A DNA stretch of 59,441 nt from positions 1 through 59,441 of the forward strand of contig CAJKDC010000005.1 of the NCBI GenBank assembly GCA_905198575.1, read 5' to 3'. A program made the position numbers and the translations under genes. The stretch is from an uncultured Bacteroides sp. (GTDB lineage Bacteria; Bacteroidota; Bacteroidia; Bacteroidales; Bacteroidaceae). Below are positions 16,527 to 24,926 of the stretch, one piece after another. The stretch's first letter is position 1; each line of letters starts with the position of its first letter. The notes beneath the pieces were generated by a model. It was not told the DNA's origin, did not search any database, and saw nothing but the letters and a program-made list of their open reading frames with translations.

Positions 16527-19298
16527 ATGGACAAACTATTTCTTTTAGATGCCTATGCACTGATTTACCGTGCTTATTATGCTTTCATCAAGAACCCGCG
16601 CATCAACTCAAAAGGTTTCAACACCTCGGCTGTACTCGGATTTGTAAATACGCTGGAAGAGGTATTACGAAAAGAGCAACCTACCCATATCGGAATTGCA
16701 TTCGATCCTGCCGGACCTACTTTCCGCCATGAAGCCTACGAAGCCTATAAAGCGCAACGGGAAGAGACCCCGGAAGCAATCCGCTTGTCTGTTCCAATCA
16801 TAAAGGATATTATCCGTGCCTACCGAATTCCTATTCTCGAAGTCAGTGGATACGAAGCCGATGATGTAATCGGTACATTGGCTACCGAAGCCGGAAAGAA
16901 AGGCATAACTACTTATATGATGACTCCCGATAAAGATTATGGTCAACTGGTATCAGAGAATGTCTTTATGTACAGACCCAAATATGGTGACAAAGAATTC
17001 GAAGTGCTGGGAGTAGAAGAAGTCAAAGCGAAATACGATATTACCTTCCCCATGCAAGTCATCGACATGCTCGGACTGATGGGCGATGCTTCGGACAACA
17101 TTCCTGGTTGTCCGGGCGTAGGCGAAAAAACAGCCCAAAAGCTCATTCAGCAATTCGGCAGTATCGAACAGTTGCTCGACAACACCGACCAGCTTAAAGG
17201 AGCATTGAAAACAAAAGTAGAAACTAATCGTGAACAAATTTTATTCTCCAAGTTCTTGGCTACCATCAAGACAGATGTCCCTGTGTCACTGGATATGGAT
17301 GCACTGAAAAAGGAAGAGCCAGACATGGAAGCCTTGCGCAAGATTTTCGAAGAAATGGAGTTCCGTACCCTGCTCGAACGACTCACTAAAAACGAGAAGC
17401 CTGTACAAGCTGTTAGTCCATCACCTCAAGGCAATCTCTTTGATTTATTTGCGGACGAGAATACAGAAACGCCTAAATATTCAAATCTCACACGCTTAGA
17501 AAACCTTGATTATAAATACTATCTTATTGATACAGAAGAGAAAAGGCTAGAACTTTTTCAAAAATTATTGACAATTGATTCTTTCTGTCTAGATACAGAG
17601 ACAACAAATATCGATCCTATCAGTGCCGAACTGGTCGGAATGAGCTTCTGTTATGCCGAAAACGAAGCTTTTTACGTTCCCGTACCTGCAAACCGGGAAG
17701 AAGCTCAAAAAATTGTAGACCAGCTAAAGCCTGCCCTTGAAAATGAGCACAGCAGAAAGATAGGACAAAACATGAAATACGACATGTTGGTACTTGGTAA
17801 CTATGGAGCCGAAATAAAAGGAGAACTTTTTGATACTATGATAGCCCATTATGTACTCCAGCCCGAGTTGCGACACAACATGGACTATCTGGCCGAAATC
17901 TATCTGCATTATGAGACTATCCATATCGAAGAGCTGATAGGCCCAAAAGGAAAAAAACAGAAAAATATGCGCGACCTGTCTCCTGAGCAAGTCTATAAAT
18001 ATGCTTGCGAAGATGCAGACGTAACTTTTAAGCTACAGGCTATTCTTGAAAAAGAATTGAAAACTAATAATCAGTACGAACTGTTCAGCCAGATAGAAAT
18101 GCCACTTATGCCGGTATTGGCTTATATGGAACGTAACGGCGTACGTATTGATACCGAAGCACTGAAGCAAACGTCTCTTCACTATACTCAACGCATGCAG
18201 CAACTGGAGGAAGAAATATATGAACTGGCCGGCAACCCGTTCAATATTGCTTCACCCAAACAAGTTGGCGAAATCCTTTTCGACAAACTGAAGATTACCG
18301 AAAAAGCCAAGAAAACCAAAACAGGCCAATACGTAACTTCGGAAGAAGTGCTTGAAAGTCTTCGCCACAAACATGCCATCGTCGCAAAGATACTCGACCA
18401 CAGAGGACTGAAAAAGCTGCTCAGCACCTACATCGATGCCCTACCCCAGCTTATTCATCCAGATACAGGAAAAATACATACCTCCTTCAACCAGACTGTC
18501 ACTGCCACAGGCCGACTCAGTTCCAGCAACCCCAATCTGCAGAACATTCCGGTCCGCAGCGAAGACGGTAAAGAAATCCGCAAGGCTTTCATACCCGAAG
18601 AAGGTTGTGAATTCTTCTCGGCCGACTATTCACAGATTGAACTGCGCATTATGGCCCACTTGAGCGGTGACCCTCACATGATAGCTGCTTTCCAGGAAGG
18701 ACAAGATATCCATGCGGCCACAGCTGCCAAGATTTATAAGGAAAAACTGGAAGAAGTAACCCGTGAGCAACGTAGCAAGGCTAAGACAGCCAACTTTGGT
18801 ATTATATATGGCATCTCCGTATTCGGTTTGGCCGAACGCCTTGGAGTAGACCGCAAAGAAGCTAAAGAACTCATCGACGGATACTTTGAAAACTATCCGC
18901 ATGTTAAAGCCTATATGGATCATAGTATTGAGTTGGCCCGTCAGAACGGTTACATCGAAACCATATTCAAGCGCAAACGCTTCTTGCCCGACATCAACTC
19001 AAGAAATGCCGTAGTGAGAGGATACGCCGAACGAAATGCCATCAACGCCCCTATACAAGGAAGCGCTGCCGATATTATCAAAGTAGCTATGATACGCATA
19101 TACGAACGCTTTAAAAAAGAGCAGATACAGTCTAAGATGATATTACAAGTACATGACGAACTCAATTTCAGCGTAGTGCCATCCGAAAAAGAGAAAGTAC
19201 AGCAAATTATCATTGAAGAAATGGAAAATGCTTATAAAATGAAAGTACCTTTGCAAGCAGACTGCGGTTGGGGTAAAAACTGGCTGGAAGCGCACTAA
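16527..19298 (+). CDS. polA: DNA polymerase I
   Basis: A 923-residue family A polymerase with all three activities. The N-terminal 5'-3' exonuclease (FLLDAYALIYRAYYA; DDVIGTLA; DNIPGCPGVGEKTA) spans about residues 1-300. The 3'-5' proofreading domain carries an intact DTETT near residue 355. The polymerase domain has motif A DYSQIELR (Asp700), the O-helix KTANFGIIYG near 752 and motif C VHDEL (Asp877). It removes Okazaki primers and fills repair gaps. It is divergent from ispB with a 92-base gap and appears to be transcribed alone. Confidence 0.97.
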   Translation: MDKLFLLDAYALIYRAYYAFIKNPRINSKGFNTSAVLGFVNTLEEVLRKEQPTHIGIAFDPAGPTFRHEAYEAYKAQREETPEAIRLSVPIIKDIIRAYRIPILEVSGYEADDVIGTLATEAGKKGITTYMMTPDKDYGQLVSENVFMYRPKYGDKEFEVLGVEEVKAKYDITFPMQVIDMLGLMGDASDNIPGCPGVGEKTAQKLIQQFGSIEQLLDNTDQLKGALKTKVETNREQILFSKFLATIKTDVPVSLDMDALKKEEPDMEALRKIFEEMEFRTLLERLTKNEKPVQAVSPSPQGNLFDLFADENTETPKYSNLTRLENLDYKYYLIDTEEKRLELFQKLLTIDSFCLDTETTNIDPISAELVGMSFCYAENEAFYVPVPANREEAQKIVDQLKPALENEHSRKIGQNMKYDMLVLGNYGAEIKGELFDTMIAHYVLQPELRHNMDYLAEIYLHYETIHIEELIGPKGKKQKNMRDLSPEQVYKYACEDADVTFKLQAILEKELKTNNQYELFSQIEMPLMPVLAYMERNGVRIDTEALKQTSLHYTQRMQQLEEEIYELAGNPFNIASPKQVGEILFDKLKITEKAKKTKTGQYVTSEEVLESLRHKHAIVAKILDHRGLKKLLSTYIDALPQLIHPDTGKIHTSFNQTVTATGRLSSSNPNLQNIPVRSEDGKEIRKAFIPEEGCEFFSADYSQIELRIMAHLSGDPHMIAAFQEGQDIHAATAAKIYKEKLEEVTREQRSKAKTANFGIIYGISVFGLAERLGVDRKEAKELIDGYFENYPHVKAYMDHSIELARQNGYIETIFKRKRFLPDINSRNAVVRGYAERNAINAPIQGSAADIIKVAMIRIYERFKKEQIQSKMILQVHDELNFSVVPSEKEKVQQIIIEEMENAYKMKVPLQADCGWGKNWLEAH

Positions 19299-19382
19299 TG
19301 TTAACATATCTTTAAAAAGTAACATATTGCTAATATTTTAAATTTTTCTCGCATAAATATTAGTGGTAATCAAAGGTTTTAC

Positions 19383-19390
19383 TATATTTG
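19383..19390 (+). promoter_or_regulatory. Promoter of the DUF3836 gene
   Basis: TATATTTG matches the -7 consensus, 50 bases before the start codon. I see no clear -33 TTTG. Confidence 0.5.
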
Positions 19391-19440
19391 CAACGGATTT
19401 AAAAACAAAACGTCAGTAAAACCTTTAAAGTAATACAGAT

Positions 19441-19827
19441 ATGAAAACAATGAAATTAGTAAAAAGTTTGTTTGTTGTAACCCTCTTGTTCATGACTCAG
19501 CTTACAGTTTCTGCAGTTACAAACAATAACAATTTAATTTATAATGCAGAAGAAGTAAACGGTGTAAAAGTTTCGGAAACAGTCTATAAAATGGAAGACA
19601 ACATGCTTACTAACTATATGAAATATAATTACAAGTATGATGCCAACCAGCAGATGACAGAAAACCTGTCACAGAAATGGAACAGCAATAAAAATACATG
19701 GGAAAATCACATGTGCATTCGCTATACCTATAATAATAAGAGTGTTATCACCGAATACTATAAATGGAATAGCAAGAAAAAAGAATTTATTCTGGTACCA
19801 GAAATGACAGTTACAATGGACAAATAA
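19441..19827 (+). CDS. Small secreted DUF3836 protein
   Basis: A 128-residue exported protein with a signal peptide ending near SVSA (residues 1-25). The mature part is rich in Asn, Lys, Tyr and Trp and has an internal repeat-like pattern: YKYDANQQMTENLSQKWN, then RYTYNNKSVITEYYKWN. This matches the Bacteroides-specific DUF3836 family as I know it. Function is unknown; the aromatic-rich beta-strand pattern suggests an extracytoplasmic beta-sheet protein. It has its own promoter and terminator and so forms a single-gene unit. Confidence 0.75.
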   Translation: MKTMKLVKSLFVVTLLFMTQLTVSAVTNNNNLIYNAEEVNGVKVSETVYKMEDNMLTNYMKYNYKYDANQQMTENLSQKWNSNKNTWENHMCIRYTYNNKSVITEYYKWNSKKKEFILVPEMTVTMDK

Positions 19828-19866
19828 CTTAACAAAATATTCATCATTCATAAATTCTCTTATCGG

Positions 19867-19901
19867 AAGAGGCACCTCGTGAGGAGATGCCTCTTTTTTT
19901 A
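19867..19901 (+). terminator. Terminator after the DUF3836 gene
   Basis: AAGAGGCA (19867-19874) pairs with TGCCTCTT (19888-19895), with an inner CCTC/GAGG stem, followed by a T run. Confidence 0.82.
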
Positions 19902-20050
19902 TCTCCCCTCCCTACCCTCATATTACAAACAAATTTAAAATAAGCCCAAGTAAGTTACAAATCATAACTAAACCTTTTATTTAGCATACTATTCTGAAAC
20001 GAAGTATCAGAGTAAAGAAGTAAATACTTGGCTATTGTTTAAGAAAGCAG

Positions 20051-20058
20051 TATCTTTG
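20051..20058 (+). promoter_or_regulatory. Promoter of ychF
   Basis: TATCTTTG matches the -7 consensus, with TTG at 20028-20030 (20-base spacing), 41 bases before the start codon. Confidence 0.6.
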
Positions 20059-20098
20059 TCGCAAAATCAGATATTTAAATCAAAACATACATCTATTT

Positions 20099-21202
20099 AT
20101 GGCTTTACAATGTGGAATTGTCGGCTTACCCAACGTAGGTAAATCGACTCTTTTTAACTGTTTATCAAATGCAAAGGCCCAGGCAGCCAACTTCCCGTTC
20201 TGTACCATCGAGCCTAACGTCGGTGTAATTACAGTACCCGATGACCGCCTCAACAAACTGGCTGAACTGGTAGATCCCGACCGTATTGTTCCTACTACCG
20301 TAGAAATCGTTGATATTGCCGGTCTGGTAAAAGGAGCCAGCAAAGGCGAAGGACTGGGTAACAAATTCCTTGCCAACATCCGTGAAACTGATGCGATTCT
20401 GCACGTCCTCCGTTGTTTTGACGATGAGAATGTAACACACGTAGACGGCAGTGTAAACCCTGTACGCGATAAGGAAATCATCGATACTGAGCTCCAGCTG
20501 AAAGACCTCGAAACCATAGAAAGCCGCATCCAGAAAGTCCAGAAACAAGCACAGACCGGAGGCGATAAAGTAGCCAAACAGACATACGATGTACTGGTAC
20601 GCTATCAGGAAGCTCTCTTGCAAGGTAAATCAGCACGTACCGTACAGTTTGAGACTAAAGACGAGCAGAAAATTGCCCACGAACTGTTCCTGCTGACTTC
20701 AAAACCAGTGATGTACGTATGTAATGTTGACGAAGCCAGCGCCGTAAACGGTAACAAATACGTAGACATGGTACGCGAAGCCGTAAAAGAGGAAGGTGCA
20801 GAAATTCTGATTGTAGCAGCCAAGACTGAAGCTGATATTGCTGAATTGGAAACTTATGAAGACCGTCAGATGTTCCTGCAGGAAGTCGGACTGGAAGAGT
20901 CGGGTGTGAGCCGCCTCATCCGTTCAGCCTACAAACTGCTTAACCTCCAGACCTATTTCACAGCAGGTAAAATGGAAGTAAGAGCCTGGACATTCCACAA
21001 AGGCTGGAAAGCTCCCCAGTGTGCCGGAGTTATCCACACCGATTTTGAAAAAGGATTCATCCGTGCCGAAGTCATCAAGTACGACGACTTTATCAAGTAC
21101 GGTTCCGAAGCAGCTGTCCGCGAAGCCGGTAAGCTCAATGTGGAAGGAAAAGAATATATCGTAGAAGACGGAGACATCATGCACTTCCGCTTCAACGTAT
21201 AA
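20099..21202 (+). CDS. ychF: Ribosome-associated Obg-family ATPase YchF
   Basis: YchF/OLA1 is a P-loop ATPase that binds ribosomes and affects stress responses. The 367 residues show G1 GLPNVGKST (8-16), the G3 segment DIAGLVKGASKGEGLGNKF near residue 68, a coiled-coil insertion (about 130-200) and the C-terminal TGS domain (AGVIHTDFEKGFIRAEV, EGKEYIVEDGDIMHFRF). The protein is full length. A ketopantoate-reductase homologue follows after 16 bases on the same strand and probably shares the transcript. Confidence 0.96.
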   Translation: MALQCGIVGLPNVGKSTLFNCLSNAKAQAANFPFCTIEPNVGVITVPDDRLNKLAELVDPDRIVPTTVEIVDIAGLVKGASKGEGLGNKFLANIRETDAILHVLRCFDDENVTHVDGSVNPVRDKEIIDTELQLKDLETIESRIQKVQKQAQTGGDKVAKQTYDVLVRYQEALLQGKSARTVQFETKDEQKIAHELFLLTSKPVMYVCNVDEASAVNGNKYVDMVREAVKEEGAEILIVAAKTEADIAELETYEDRQMFLQEVGLEESGVSRLIRSAYKLLNLQTYFTAGKMEVRAWTFHKGWKAPQCAGVIHTDFEKGFIRAEVIKYDDFIKYGSEAAVREAGKLNVEGKEYIVEDGDIMHFRFNV

Positions 21203-21218
21203 TAAATAAGAAGGAAAC

Positions 21219-22139
21219 ATGAAAAAATACCTTGTTATCGGAACCGGCGGTGTTGGAGGCAGCATCGCCGGTTTTCTGGCTTTAGCAGGAAAAGACGTTA
21301 CCTGCATTGCCCGTGGAAAACACCTGGAAGCCATCCGCAAGTATGGACTTCACCTGAAGTCCGACCTGAAAGGCGAGCATTATCTGCCCGTAAAAGCCTG
21401 TACTGCCGAAGAATACAAAGATAAAGCCGATGTGGTTTTTGTCTGCGTTAAAGGCTACTCTATCGACTCCATCAAGGATGTACTCGAAAAATCAGCCCGT
21501 CCCGATACACTGGTCATCCCCATCCTCAATGTATACAGTACCGGTCCCCGCATTGGTCGCCTTGTCCCCTCCGTCAAAGTACTCGACGGTTGTATTTACA
21601 TCGTAGGATTCGTATCCGGCGAAGGAGAAATCACCCAAATGGGACGCATCTTCCGCCTTATTTTCGGAGCACGTCCCGAACAGAACATCCCACAAGAGGC
21701 TCTTGACGAAATAGCCGATGTGCTGCAATCATGCGGTATCAAAGCCGAAGTGTCCGATGACATCAACCGCGACACCTTCATCAAGTGGGCCTTTATCTCT
21801 GCCATGGCCTGCACTGGAGCCTACCACGATGTCCCTATGGGCGAAGTACAGCACGAAGGCCCCGTACGCGATACCTTCATCGGCCTCTCGCGCGAAAGTG
21901 CTGAAATGGGGCACCGCCTGGGCGTAGCCTACCCCGAAGACCCAGTAGCCTATAATCTGAAAGTCATCGACAAGCTCGACCCTCACAGTACAGCCTCTAT
22001 GCAGAAAGACCTGGCCAAAGGCCATCAGTCTGAAATACAAGGTATGCTTTTCGATGTCATCAAGCTGGGCGAAAAGTTAGGAACCGACCTCACAACCTAC
22101 CGCAAGGTAGCTGCCAAGTTTACTGACCTCCAAGCATAA
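21219..22139 (+). CDS. 2-dehydropantoate 2-reductase family protein (ApbA/PanE)
   Basis: NADPH-dependent reductase of the ApbA/PanE family, 306 residues. The Rossmann motif GTGGVGG is at residues 8-14. The C-terminal helical domain carries conserved elements of the fold (KWAFISAMACTGA near residue 188; STASMQKDLAKGHQSEI near 262, containing the conserved S-M-x-x-D-x-x-x-G-x-x-x-E-I pattern). If it is true PanE it makes pantoate for coenzyme A synthesis; paralogues with other substrates exist, so I leave the symbol blank. It ends just before a bidirectional terminator shared with mutS. Confidence 0.82.
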   Translation: MKKYLVIGTGGVGGSIAGFLALAGKDVTCIARGKHLEAIRKYGLHLKSDLKGEHYLPVKACTAEEYKDKADVVFVCVKGYSIDSIKDVLEKSARPDTLVIPILNVYSTGPRIGRLVPSVKVLDGCIYIVGFVSGEGEITQMGRIFRLIFGARPEQNIPQEALDEIADVLQSCGIKAEVSDDINRDTFIKWAFISAMACTGAYHDVPMGEVQHEGPVRDTFIGLSRESAEMGHRLGVAYPEDPVAYNLKVIDKLDPHSTASMQKDLAKGHQSEIQGMLFDVIKLGEKLGTDLTTYRKVAAKFTDLQA

Positions 22140-22145
22140 ACGAAA

Positions 22146-22187
22146 AAAACGTTCTTATGAATCCATCCCGACTCATAAGAACGTTTT
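22146..22187. terminator. Bidirectional terminator between the PanE-family gene and mutS
   Basis: A 15-bp perfect stem (22146-22160 with 22173-22187) around AAAACGTTCTTATGA. A runs flank the left side and T runs the right side, so it can end transcription from both directions. Confidence 0.85.
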
Positions 22188-22190
22188 CTC

Positions 22191-24812
22191 TTATCTGCCC
22201 TTTACTATTTTCTTTATCTCATTCAGCTTATTCAAAGCCTCAACCGGAGTAAGGTTATTGATATCCAGATTCAGGATTTCGTCCCTTATCTGACACAACA
22301 CCGGGTCGTCCAACTGGAAGAAGCTCAACTGCATACCATCCGCCGCTTTCTTTTCTGTACTTACCTTCGGTTTCGAAATTCCCTCCTGCCTGTTCTGGCT
22401 TTCCAACTGATGCAGAATCTCGTTTGCCCTTTTTACAATAGACTTTGGCATACCCGCCATCTTCGCTACATGGATACCGAAAGAATGCTCACTGCCACCC
22501 CGCTCCAGTTTACGCAGGAAAATAACCTTATTATCTACCTCCTTCACCGAAACATTATAGTTCTTGATACGGCAAAAACTATGCTCCATCTCATTCAGCT
22601 CGTGATAATGTGTAGCAAACAGTGTTCTGGCCTTTGCCTTTTTGTTTTCATGGATATACTCCACAATGGCCCACGCAATAGAGATACCGTCGTACGTAGA
22701 TGTACCCCTACCCAACTCGTCAAAGAGCACCAGACTTCGCTGCGACAAGTTGTTCATGATATTGGCCGCCTCGTTCATTTCCACCATGAAAGTAGACTCA
22801 CCCACCGAAATGTTGTCACTGGCCCCCACACGGGTAAAAATCTTGTCCACCATCCCGATGTGTGCCGATTCGGCAGGTACGAAACTACCAATCTGTGCCA
22901 TCAGCGTAATCAAGGCCGTCTGACGGAGCAAAGCCGACTTACCGGCCATATTCGGACCTGTAATGACAATAATCTGCTGCTCATCCGTATCCAGCCGTAC
23001 ATTGTTGGCAATATACTGCTCGCCCAGCGGCAGCTGCTTCTCGATAACCGGATGCCTTCCCTGACAAATATCGATTACTTCATCCTCCGACACAACCGGA
23101 CGAATATAGCGGTTTTCGCGAGCTGCCGTAGCAAACGACAACAGACAGTCCAGCCGCGCAATCTGGTTGGCATTTATCTGAATAGCCGGAATATATTCGG
23201 CCAATGACATCACCAAGTCATTATACAGCTGCGTTTCCAGCACCATAATCTTATCCTCAGCTCCCAGAATCTTCTCTTCGTACTCCTTCAGCTCCTGCGT
23301 AATATAACGCTCAGCATTCACCAGCGTCTGTTTCCGTATCCACTCGGCAGGCACCTTATCCTTGTGTGTATTACGCACCTCTATATAGTAGCCAAACACA
23401 TTGTTATAAGCGATTTTCAGACTAGGAATACCGGTAAGCTCGCTCTCGCGCTGCTGTATTTGCAGCAAGTAATCCTTCCCGGAATACGAAATAGTGCGCA
23501 ACTCATCCAGCTCTGCATTCACACCATCCGCTATCACCCCACCCTTGTTCACCATCAGTGGCGGGTCGTTCTTTACCTCACGGGCAATACGGTCGCGGAT
23601 AGACTCGCACAGATTGAGATGCTCGCCAATGCGGCGCAAACTCTCATTGTCTGCATTCATACAAGCATTCTTGATGGGTGCAATAGCCTGCAGCGCCACC
23701 TTGAGTTGTACCACCTCACGCGGTGAAATACGCCCTACGGCAGCCTTCGAAACGATACGTTCCAAATCCCCTATCAGATGCAGTTTTTCGGCAATAAAAT
23801 CCTTGAAATCCGGCTCTCTGAAGAAATACTCCACTACATCGAGGCGCTCGTTCACCGGCTTCACATCCTTCAGCGGGAAAAGCAGCCAGCGTTTCAGCAG
23901 ACGCGCACCCATCGGACTGATGGTATGGTCAATTACATCCAGCAGACTTGTGCCCCCATCATTCATACTGCCCACAAGCTCCAGGCTGCGAACCGTAAAC
24001 TTATCCATGCGTACATAGCGGTCTTCTTCAATACGCGACAAGGAAGTAATGTGCCCTATCTGGTAATGTTGAGTCATGTCCAAATACTGCAAAATAGCGC
24101 CCGATGCCACAATACCATTCTTGAGGTGCTCCACACCAAAGCCCTTCAAGTTCTTCGTCTCGAAATGCTTCAGCAACTTTTCGCGAGCCGATGCCTCCGT
24201 AAAAATCCAGTCATCCAGCTCGAACGTAAAAAACTTGCTGCCGAAATTTCCTTCGAACATGGGTTTCTTTCCGCGTTCGAACAACACCTCTTTCGGCGCA
24301 AAGTTATTCAGCAGTTTATCTATATAATCGAAAGGGCCTTCGGCCGTAAGAAATTCTCCGGTAGAAATATCCAGGAAAGCTACCCCACAGGCATTCTTAC
24401 CAAAATGCACAGCCGCCAGGAAGTTATTCTCCTTATACGACAGCACATTGTCGCTGATAGCCACCCCCGGAGTAACCAACTCCGTGATGCCACGTTTCAC
24501 CAGTTTCTTTGTCGTCTTTGGGTCTTCCAGCTGGTCGCAGATAGCCACTCGTCGTCCTGCCCTGATCAGTTTAGGCAGATAAGTATCGAGCGCATGAAAA
24601 GGGAATCCCGCCATTTCTACGGTTTTAGCCTGACCGTTCGCACGTTTTGTCAACGTAATTCCCAGAATCTCTGCCGCAGCCACTGCGTCTTCCGAGTAAG
24701 TTTCGTAAAAGTCTCCACAACGAAACAGCATGATTGCATCCGGATGCTTTGCCTTCAGGTCGAAATACTGTTTCATCATCGGGGTTAAAACTACATCATT
24801 TTCCTTTGCCAC
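22191..24812 (-). CDS. mutS: DNA mismatch repair protein MutS
   Basis: The mismatch sensor of the repair pathway, 873 residues. The N-terminal mismatch-recognition domain contains the FxE-type motif (RCGDFYETYSEDA near residue 31, Phe and Glu wedge). The C-terminal ABC ATPase has Walker A TGPNMAGKS near residue 620, the signature segment STFMVEMNEAA and Walker B SLVLFDELGRGTS. The full domain set is present. It has its own promoter and is transcribed alone. Confidence 0.97.
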   Translation of the reverse strand: MAKENDVVLTPMMKQYFDLKAKHPDAIMLFRCGDFYETYSEDAVAAAEILGITLTKRANGQAKTVEMAGFPFHALDTYLPKLIRAGRRVAICDQLEDPKTTKKLVKRGITELVTPGVAISDNVLSYKENNFLAAVHFGKNACGVAFLDISTGEFLTAEGPFDYIDKLLNNFAPKEVLFERGKKPMFEGNFGSKFFTFELDDWIFTEASAREKLLKHFETKNLKGFGVEHLKNGIVASGAILQYLDMTQHYQIGHITSLSRIEEDRYVRMDKFTVRSLELVGSMNDGGTSLLDVIDHTISPMGARLLKRWLLFPLKDVKPVNERLDVVEYFFREPDFKDFIAEKLHLIGDLERIVSKAAVGRISPREVVQLKVALQAIAPIKNACMNADNESLRRIGEHLNLCESIRDRIAREVKNDPPLMVNKGGVIADGVNAELDELRTISYSGKDYLLQIQQRESELTGIPSLKIAYNNVFGYYIEVRNTHKDKVPAEWIRKQTLVNAERYITQELKEYEEKILGAEDKIMVLETQLYNDLVMSLAEYIPAIQINANQIARLDCLLSFATAARENRYIRPVVSEDEVIDICQGRHPVIEKQLPLGEQYIANNVRLDTDEQQIIVITGPNMAGKSALLRQTALITLMAQIGSFVPAESAHIGMVDKIFTRVGASDNISVGESTFMVEMNEAANIMNNLSQRSLVLFDELGRGTSTYDGISIAWAIVEYIHENKKAKARTLFATHYHELNEMEHSFCRIKNYNVSVKEVDNKVIFLRKLERGGSEHSFGIHVAKMAGMPKSIVKRANEILHQLESQNRQEGISKPKVSTEKKAADGMQLSFFQLDDPVLCQIRDEILNLDINNLTPVEALNKLNEIKKIVKGR

Positions 24813-24855
24813 AATTAGTCCTTTCTTTAATTCTGTCTTTCTAAAGTTTACGGTG

Positions 24856-24863
24856 CAAAGATA
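24856..24863 (-). promoter_or_regulatory. Promoter of mutS
   Basis: Minus-strand TATCTTTG, a full -7 match, 44 bases before the start codon. Confidence 0.6.
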
Positions 24864-24926
24864 CTCGAAAAAAGCCGATTATTTCCATACCGGTTTCATG
24901 AAATCCCTTTAATGTATCCTAAATCA

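Noticed and set aside
23778..24788. A 336-codon plus-strand frame opposite mutS
   Set aside because: It is fully antisense to an intact mutS, and its His/Gln/Arg-rich composition is typical of a reverse-frame artefact.
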